From: Nitrososphaerota archaeon
Lineage (GTDB): Archaea; Thermoproteota; Nitrososphaeria; Nitrososphaerales; Gagatemarchaeaceae
Assembly: GCA_027886885.1 (NCBI GenBank)
Contig: JAPCJP010000011.1
Location: 1-54,662 of the forward strand
Reading direction: 5' to 3'
Length of the DNA stretch: 54,662 nt
Within the stretch, counting starts at the first letter, position 1, and every line of letters begins with the position of its first letter. Under the pieces are notes generated by a model, which did no database searches, was not told the DNA's origin, and was given only the letters and a program-made list of their open reading frames with translations. Made by a program: the position numbers and the translations under genes. Below, one piece after another: positions 50,267 to 54,662 of the stretch.

Positions 50267-51652
50267 ATGGAGCCCATCGGTGTACTCGTCGTATCAAAGT
50301 CCCTGAGCGCGGCAGCGATCATAGACACGCTGTCACGCAGCGAGAAGTACGCTCCAGAGTTCTACGTCGCCGAGAAACAGTTGAACCCGTTCAACGTGAA
50401 AAGGGCAAAGGTCCACCGCGTCATCCCTGACTTGGACCTCGACCAGATAGTCCGCTTCGCGAGCCAGCACAAGGACGACATCTCCTTCGCCCTTACGGAC
50501 ACCGAGGACTTTGTCACTGCCGGTGGGCGAGACGCGCTGGAGAAGCAGACCGGCATCCCCGCCGTCTGTGTCTCGCGCAAGTACGCCGTGGAAGCGTCCA
50601 AGGCCGACCAGCGCCTCCTCTTCGGACGGATCTTCGACCACGCGAACCCCCGCTTCAAGGTCTTCGACAGGAAGGACTACCTTTCGGATGATGCCGCTCT
50701 CTCTGAGTTTGGCCGCTTCGCCGATGGGCTTGGCGAGCCCGTGATAAAGCCCGACGCGCCCGCAAGGGGAGCCGGCGTCGGAGTGTGGGGCCGGGACTTT
50801 AGGACCAAAGCCGAGATGGCCGCATTTTTCCGGAACGTCCTGTCCAAGGGCAGGGTCGTGGTGGAGGAACGGGTCGAAGGCGAGGAGTCGAGTTTTCATG
50901 CTTTCAGCGACGGCAAGCACTTCATCGCAGCCCCGCAGACGCGCGACTACAAACGCGCCCTCGAGGGGGACGAGGGCAAGCTTACCGGAGGCATGGGCAG
51001 CTACAGGTCCGAAAAGGAGCACCTCCCCTTCTTGAGGCCCTCCGAGTGGGAGCGAGTGGTGGCTGAGGAGGAGCGGGCGTTCAGGAAGTGGAAGGGGAGA
51101 GGCTCCCAGCCCGGCCTGCGGGGGATAGTCCTCTACGACGCGCTGATGCACACCGGGTCCGGCTTCAAGGTGCTCGAACGCAACAGTCGGGGAGGGAACA
51201 CCGAGCAGGTCAACCTGCTGACGACAATGAAGGACGACTATGTGGAGGTCTGCCTTAGGATGATCGAGGGCACGCTGAAGGGCATCGAGTTCCGCAGGGA
51301 GGCTTCTGTCACGACCTGCGCTGTGCCCGAGGCATATGGGACGGACACGAGACATCCGCAGTTTCCTACGGCCGTGGATTTGGGTCCAGCCGAGAAGGCG
51401 GCCGACCGGTTCAAGGGCCGCGCTGCCCTGTTCCCCATGGACGTGAGGGTCGAAGGTCGCAGGACGCTCATGGGTGGGTCCCGTACCGCCGCGGCGGTCG
51501 GCCTGGGGGACACCATCAATGCGGCCAGGCTGGTATCGAGGTCGGTCGCCGCCAAGGTCTCGGGGCCTGTGCGCTACAGGGCGGACATCGCCAGCGCCGC
51601 TGACATCGAGAAGAGCCGACGCCGTCTTGAAAGATTGACCCGCAGCGGGTGA
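50267..51652 (+). CDS. purD: Phosphoribosylamine-glycine ligase
   Basis: ATP-grasp enzyme of purine synthesis that joins glycine to phosphoribosylamine. The N-domain begins IGVLVVSKSLSAAAI; the ATP-grasp core is PVIKPDAPARGAGVGVWGRD, VVVEERVEGEESSFHAFSDGK and LTGGMGSYRSE, and the metal-ligand stretch VLERNSRGGNTEQVN. The usual GxGxxEHA N-terminal motif is not well kept, and ALTDTEDFV replaces VGPE-x-PL, so it is a divergent PurD of 461 residues. It converges with purE across 4 nt. ATG start. Confidence 0.84.
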   Translation: MEPIGVLVVSKSLSAAAIIDTLSRSEKYAPEFYVAEKQLNPFNVKRAKVHRVIPDLDLDQIVRFASQHKDDISFALTDTEDFVTAGGRDALEKQTGIPAVCVSRKYAVEASKADQRLLFGRIFDHANPRFKVFDRKDYLSDDAALSEFGRFADGLGEPVIKPDAPARGAGVGVWGRDFRTKAEMAAFFRNVLSKGRVVVEERVEGEESSFHAFSDGKHFIAAPQTRDYKRALEGDEGKLTGGMGSYRSEKEHLPFLRPSEWERVVAEEERAFRKWKGRGSQPGLRGIVLYDALMHTGSGFKVLERNSRGGNTEQVNLLTTMKDDYVEVCLRMIEGTLKGIEFRREASVTTCAVPEAYGTDTRHPQFPTAVDLGPAEKAADRFKGRAALFPMDVRVEGRRTLMGGSRTAAAVGLGDTINAARLVSRSVAAKVSGPVRYRADIASAADIEKSRRRLERLTRSG

Positions 51653-51656
51653 GAGG

Positions 51657-52187
51657 TTACTTCAGACCCGGGTGTTTGCGCGACGCTCGCATCTTGCCGA
51701 TGTTCTTCTTGGCGTCCTCCCTTGTCTTCGCCGCTAGTTCTTCCCTGTACGCCAGGAGCTTCGACCTGACCTTCCTGTCAGAGACAGCGAGGACCTCCGC
51801 TGCGAAGAGACCGGCGTTCTTGCCCCGCCCGATGCCAACCACCGCAACTGGTATCCCCTCGGGCATCTGGACCATGGAGTAGAGCGAGTCAAGGCCGCTG
51901 AGCGCCGAGGTCTTGACGGGGAGGCCTATAACGGGAAGGATCGTGTAGGCCGCTATCATGCCGCTGAGGTCGACTGCACCCCCCGCGACCGCGATTATCA
52001 CCCTGTAACCCTTCTCCTCCGCTTCCAGGGCGTAGCGCCTCATGTCGTCGGGGAGCCTGTGGGCCGACTTTACGTCCACGGAGTAACCGATACCGAACAT
52101 ATCCAGGACCTTCATCGTCTCCTCGATTGCAGGGAAGTCGGAGACCGAACCGCACACTATCCCGACGATGGGCTTCTCCTTAGTCAA
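51657..52187 (-). CDS. purE: N5-carboxyaminoimidazole ribonucleotide mutase
   Basis: A 176-residue PurE with GSVSDFPAIEETMKVLDMFG, VKSAHRLPDDM (catalytic-loop His), and LPVIGLPVKTSALSGLDSLYSMVQMPEGIPV. The usual AGGAAHLPGM loop reads AGGAVDLSGM, so the second conserved His is Asp, and GSKSD is GSVSD. Since purK directly precedes it on the same strand (TTG start adjoining the purK TAG), the class I mutase reaction is expected. The C-terminus carries a Lys-rich helix. Confidence 0.88.
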   Translation of the reverse strand: MTKEKPIVGIVCGSVSDFPAIEETMKVLDMFGIGYSVDVKSAHRLPDDMRRYALEAEEKGYRVIIAVAGGAVDLSGMIAAYTILPVIGLPVKTSALSGLDSLYSMVQMPEGIPVAVVGIGRGKNAGLFAAEVLAVSDRKVRSKLLAYREELAAKTREDAKKNIGKMRASRKHPGLK

Positions 52188-53375
52188 CTACTCGACCCCG
52201 ACGATCCTGACCATGGACCTCGCCCGCTCGGCGCGCTCAACTAGCCTGTCCACTTCCCCTTTCGCATTTAACCTCTCCCCGACGAGCGATAGGTGCCCCA
52301 TCTTGCGTCGCGGCCTCACCTCGGCCTTGCCGTAGAGGTGCATACGGGCCCCGAGGGCCTCGGCCTGGGCGAGCCCTTCGTATCTATAGCGGCCCTGGTA
52401 GCCGTTGTCCTCGCCAAGGATGTTGTGCATGACCACGGGCAAGCGCTGGGTGGTCTCCCCGAAGGGCATGCCGGTCACGGCGCGCATATGCTGCTCGAAT
52501 TGGGATGTCGGGAAGGCGTCCCTCTCCAGGGTCCCGTGCCCCGTGTTGTGCACCCTAGGGGCTACCTCGTTAACTAGTACCTCGCCGTCCCTGACGAACA
52601 TCTCCACGCCGAATACCCCGATGTCGCCGAAGGCTTCGAGGACCTGACCCGCGACCCTCTCGGCGCTCGCCGCAACCTCAGGGGTTGTACGAGCGGGGAT
52701 CGCAGTCAGCCTGAGGATGCCCTCCTCGTGGATGTTCTCGCCGACTGGAAAGGCGCTCACCTTGCCCCGCTCATCCCGCGCGGCGATGACCGAGACCTCT
52801 TCGGTCCAAGGGATGAACTCCTCGAGGACCAACTCTTTCCCGCCGAGCCTCGCGTATCCCTTCTCGACATCATCCTTGACCCTCAAGAGGTAGTTCCCTC
52901 TGCCATCGTACCCGCCTCTCCTCGCCTTGAGCATCGAGGGGAGACCGAGCTCTACGATGGCCGCCACCGCAACACAGCGAGGGACGGGGATGCCCCTCGA
53001 TGCGAGAAAGCGCTTCTGGACGAACTTGTCCTGTATCCTCCCAAGGGTCTCTGGCGAGGGTCGGACGACGACGCCTCTGTCCCTTAGGAGCGCGATCGCG
53101 CCGGCATCTCCGAGTTCGATCTCGTAGCTGATGATATCCGAGACCGACGCCAGTTTCTGCAGTCCATTGGGGTCGCTGAATCCGGCTACCACATGCTCGG
53201 ATGCCAGTGCATGTGCGGGACAGTTCTTCTCGGGGTCGAGTATGTTGATGGTGATGTCGAGGTCTCCGCCCGAGTCCCGCCTCATCCGCTCCGCTTCCTG
53301 GGCCGTCATCAGGGCGAGCTGACCTCCCCCGACGAACCCGATTCTTGCTTTCACATTCGCTTCCCTGTCATCCAC
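52188..53375 (-). CDS. purK: N5-carboxyaminoimidazole ribonucleotide synthase
   Basis: ATP-grasp enzyme that carboxylates aminoimidazole ribonucleotide with bicarbonate. It has ARIGFVGGGQLALMTAQEA at the start, DIISYEIELGDAGA, LKARRGGYDGRGNYLL (the ATP-grasp loop), VLEEFIPWTEEVSVIAARD and VNEVAPRVHNTGHGTLE. At 395 residues it has the full PurK length. GTG 53375 is used here; a second in-frame GTG at 53354 gives a start closer to the usual PurK N-terminus. The gene order purH-purK-purE on the minus strand suggests one operon. Confidence 0.88.
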   Translation of the reverse strand: MDDREANVKARIGFVGGGQLALMTAQEAERMRRDSGGDLDITINILDPEKNCPAHALASEHVVAGFSDPNGLQKLASVSDIISYEIELGDAGAIALLRDRGVVVRPSPETLGRIQDKFVQKRFLASRGIPVPRCVAVAAIVELGLPSMLKARRGGYDGRGNYLLRVKDDVEKGYARLGGKELVLEEFIPWTEEVSVIAARDERGKVSAFPVGENIHEEGILRLTAIPARTTPEVAASAERVAGQVLEAFGDIGVFGVEMFVRDGEVLVNEVAPRVHNTGHGTLERDAFPTSQFEQHMRAVTGMPFGETTQRLPVVMHNILGEDNGYQGRYRYEGLAQAEALGARMHLYGKAEVRPRRKMGHLSLVGERLNAKGEVDRLVERAERARSMVRIVGVE

Positions 53376-53385
53376 AGGACAGTCG

Positions 53386-54662
53386 CTAGTGCTTGAACGC
53401 GCGGGTGCGGGTCACCGCCATGGCGATGCCGAACTCATCGGCCGCCTCAACCGTGTCGGTGTCGTTCACGGACCCGCCCGGCTGTATGATCGCCTTCACC
53501 CCCGCTCTTCCGAGGAGGTCGATGTTGTCCCTGAACGGGAAGAACCCGTCGGACGCGCAGACCGCTCCCCTCGCCCTGAGCCCCGCGTTGTCGAGGGCGA
53601 TCTTCACCGCTCCGTTCCGCTTTCTGAAGGTCCCGACGCCGAGCGTCCAAAAGTGGGAAAGGTACCCGTCAGAGTATTTGCCCTCGGCGACGACGATCCC
53701 ATTGGAGGGAACCCTCCTCACCACCTCCCAGGCAGCCAGGAGCTTGGCGAGCGTCGCTTCGTCGGGCTTGGCCTTGGTGAGGACCTCCACCTTGGCCCTG
53801 TCCAGCTTCTTCCGGTAGTCGACCACTTCCTGCAGGAGCACAGCTCCCTGGATCACCTTGAGGTCGTAGGGATAGGTCGACCTCCCCGTCCCCTGGATTA
53901 TCCTGATCTTCTTCTTTTGCTTCGCTTTCAGTAGCGAGAGCGCCTCCTGGGTGAAGCCGGGTGCAATGACGATCTCGGTGTACACAGAAGAGTCTGAGAC
54001 TCCCTCGTTCTTCCCTATCAGCATCGCAGCGTCCGAGTCGACCTCGCGGTTCAACACCACAGTTCCCCCAAAGTCCGCCTCGGGGTCGCAAGCATGAGCG
54101 AGCTCGTAGGATTCCGACACCGTTGGAGCGAAGGCGAAGCCGCTGATGTTACCGTGCTTGACCGTCGCCGCTGCGGGGATGTCGTCGAATCCCTCCAGTA
54201 TGTCGTAGGCGCTCCCGACGTCCAGATAGTTGTTGAACGACATCGTGTCTCCCGCCAGCTGCTCCCAATCGGTCATGTTCCTGGACCCGTCCACCGAGTA
54301 GATCGTCGCCCTCTGGTCCGGGTTCTCGCCGTACTTCGCTTCCTGGAACTTGGATGCTGAAAGGAGGTACTTTTCGGGCAGCTTGGCCGGTCCCTCGAAG
54401 CGCCTCCATAGTCCGTTGTATATCGCAGAATCATACGACGCGGTTATGGAGAACGACTCGGACGCCAGCTTCCTCCTCAAGGCGAGGCTCGTCTTACCTC
54501 CGTTCGCCTTCAGCTCCTCCAGGACAGACGGGTACAGCCTCGGGGCGGGGACTACGGTCACGTACTCGAAGTTCTTCGAGGACGCCCTCACCATCGACGG
54601 GCCGCCTATGTCGATGTTCTCGATCAGCTTCTCGTCGTCCGTGTCCTTGTCCGCGAGGACCT
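53386..54662 (-). CDS. purH: Bifunctional AICAR transformylase / IMP cyclohydrolase, N-terminal part outside the window
   Basis: Runs off the right edge: the frame is open to base 54662, and KLIENIDIGGPSMVRAS there is the conserved cyclohydrolase segment, so the gene start lies beyond the window. Further on are KYGENPDQRATIY, FNNYLDVGSAYD, TVKHGNISGFAFAP (Lys-His of the transformylase site), DPEADFGGTVVLN, and SDGFFPFRDNIDLLGRAGVKAIIQPGGSVNDTDT at the C-terminal active site, split here only by description. Many archaea use other enzymes for these steps, so bacterial-type PurH is notable. About 425 residues are visible. Confidence 0.9.
   Translation of the reverse strand, partial: VLADKDTDDEKLIENIDIGGPSMVRASSKNFEYVTVVPAPRLYPSVLEELKANGGKTSLALRRKLASESFSITASYDSAIYNGLWRRFEGPAKLPEKYLLSASKFQEAKYGENPDQRATIYSVDGSRNMTDWEQLAGDTMSFNNYLDVGSAYDILEGFDDIPAAATVKHGNISGFAFAPTVSESYELAHACDPEADFGGTVVLNREVDSDAAMLIGKNEGVSDSSVYTEIVIAPGFTQEALSLLKAKQKKKIRIIQGTGRSTYPYDLKVIQGAVLLQEVVDYRKKLDRAKVEVLTKAKPDEATLAKLLAAWEVVRRVPSNGIVVAEGKYSDGYLSHFWTLGVGTFRKRNGAVKIALDNAGLRARGAVCASDGFFPFRDNIDLLGRAGVKAIIQPGGSVNDTDTVEAADEFGIAMAVTRTRAFKH

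Noticed and set aside
50333-51355. 340-codon minus-strand frame opposite purD
   Set aside because: Antisense shadow with no recognisable motif.

Overview
This 54.7-kb window is most likely from a high-GC, heterotrophic archaeon. Many genes start with TTG. At least a dozen start codons lie about 25-29 nt downstream of a TATA-like box (TTTATA, TTTAAA, TTATATA), which is the pattern of leaderless archaeal transcripts. It also carries a fused AbrB-PhoU regulator of archaeal type. A soil or sediment member of the Thermoproteota/Nitrososphaeria sphere is my guess, but no rRNA or marker gene settles it. There is no rRNA, recognisable tRNA, CRISPR array, integrase or insertion sequence, and no gene-free stretch longer than about 170 bases.

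Layout. 0-8 kb: a 2-oxoglutarate-semialdehyde-type aldehyde dehydrogenase, a cupin, an M20 hydrolase, a divergent pair related to glycine decarboxylase (GcvPA/GcvPB-like), and an NAD-kinase/AcoX-like protein. 7.8-11 kb: a four-gene succinate dehydrogenase/fumarate reductase-like complex whose flavoprotein lacks key residues of true SdhA. 11-20.5 kb: small-acid catabolism (RraA-like, MmgE/PrpD, amidohydrolase, dihydrodipicolinate-synthase-like protein, LLM flavin enzyme) interspersed with four cupins, a GNAT protein and an NHL-repeat protein. 20.6-31 kb: an efflux-type MFS protein, HpcH/HpaI aldolase, threonine dehydratase and threonine dehydrogenase, N-acyl-D-amino-acid deacylase, and two paralogous MFS carriers flanking a Rid-family protein and an M20 protein. 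31-42.4 kb: an FAH-family protein, class IV aminotransferase, creatinase/ectoine-hydrolase-like M24 protein, LDH2-type dehydrogenase, a second dihydrodipicolinate-synthase-like protein, and a complete heterotetrameric sarcosine oxidase operon (soxDAGB). 42.5-46.1 kb: an HxlR regulator, an ABC transporter and an anchored extracellular protein. 46.2-50.2 kb: the AbrB-PhoU protein divergent from malate synthase and isocitrate lyase. 50.3 kb to the end: purD convergent with purE-purK-purH.

Taken together this looks like a region for growth on amino acids, N-methylated or N-acylated amino acids and small organic acids. MFS carriers bring substrates in, and amidohydrolases and M20 enzymes deacylate them. 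Threonine enzymes and sarcosine oxidase would release glycine and one-carbon units, a GcvP-like enzyme may act on a related amino acid, and the glyoxylate shunt would allow growth on two-carbon products. That flow is inference from family membership.

The most unusual points are the divergent GcvP-like pair, the SDH-like complex with altered active-site positions, an archaeal-looking sarcosine oxidase operon next to a metal-ligand-less creatinase-like gene, a run of hydrolase-family proteins with replaced metal ligands, and three genes whose best start codon appears to be CTG.
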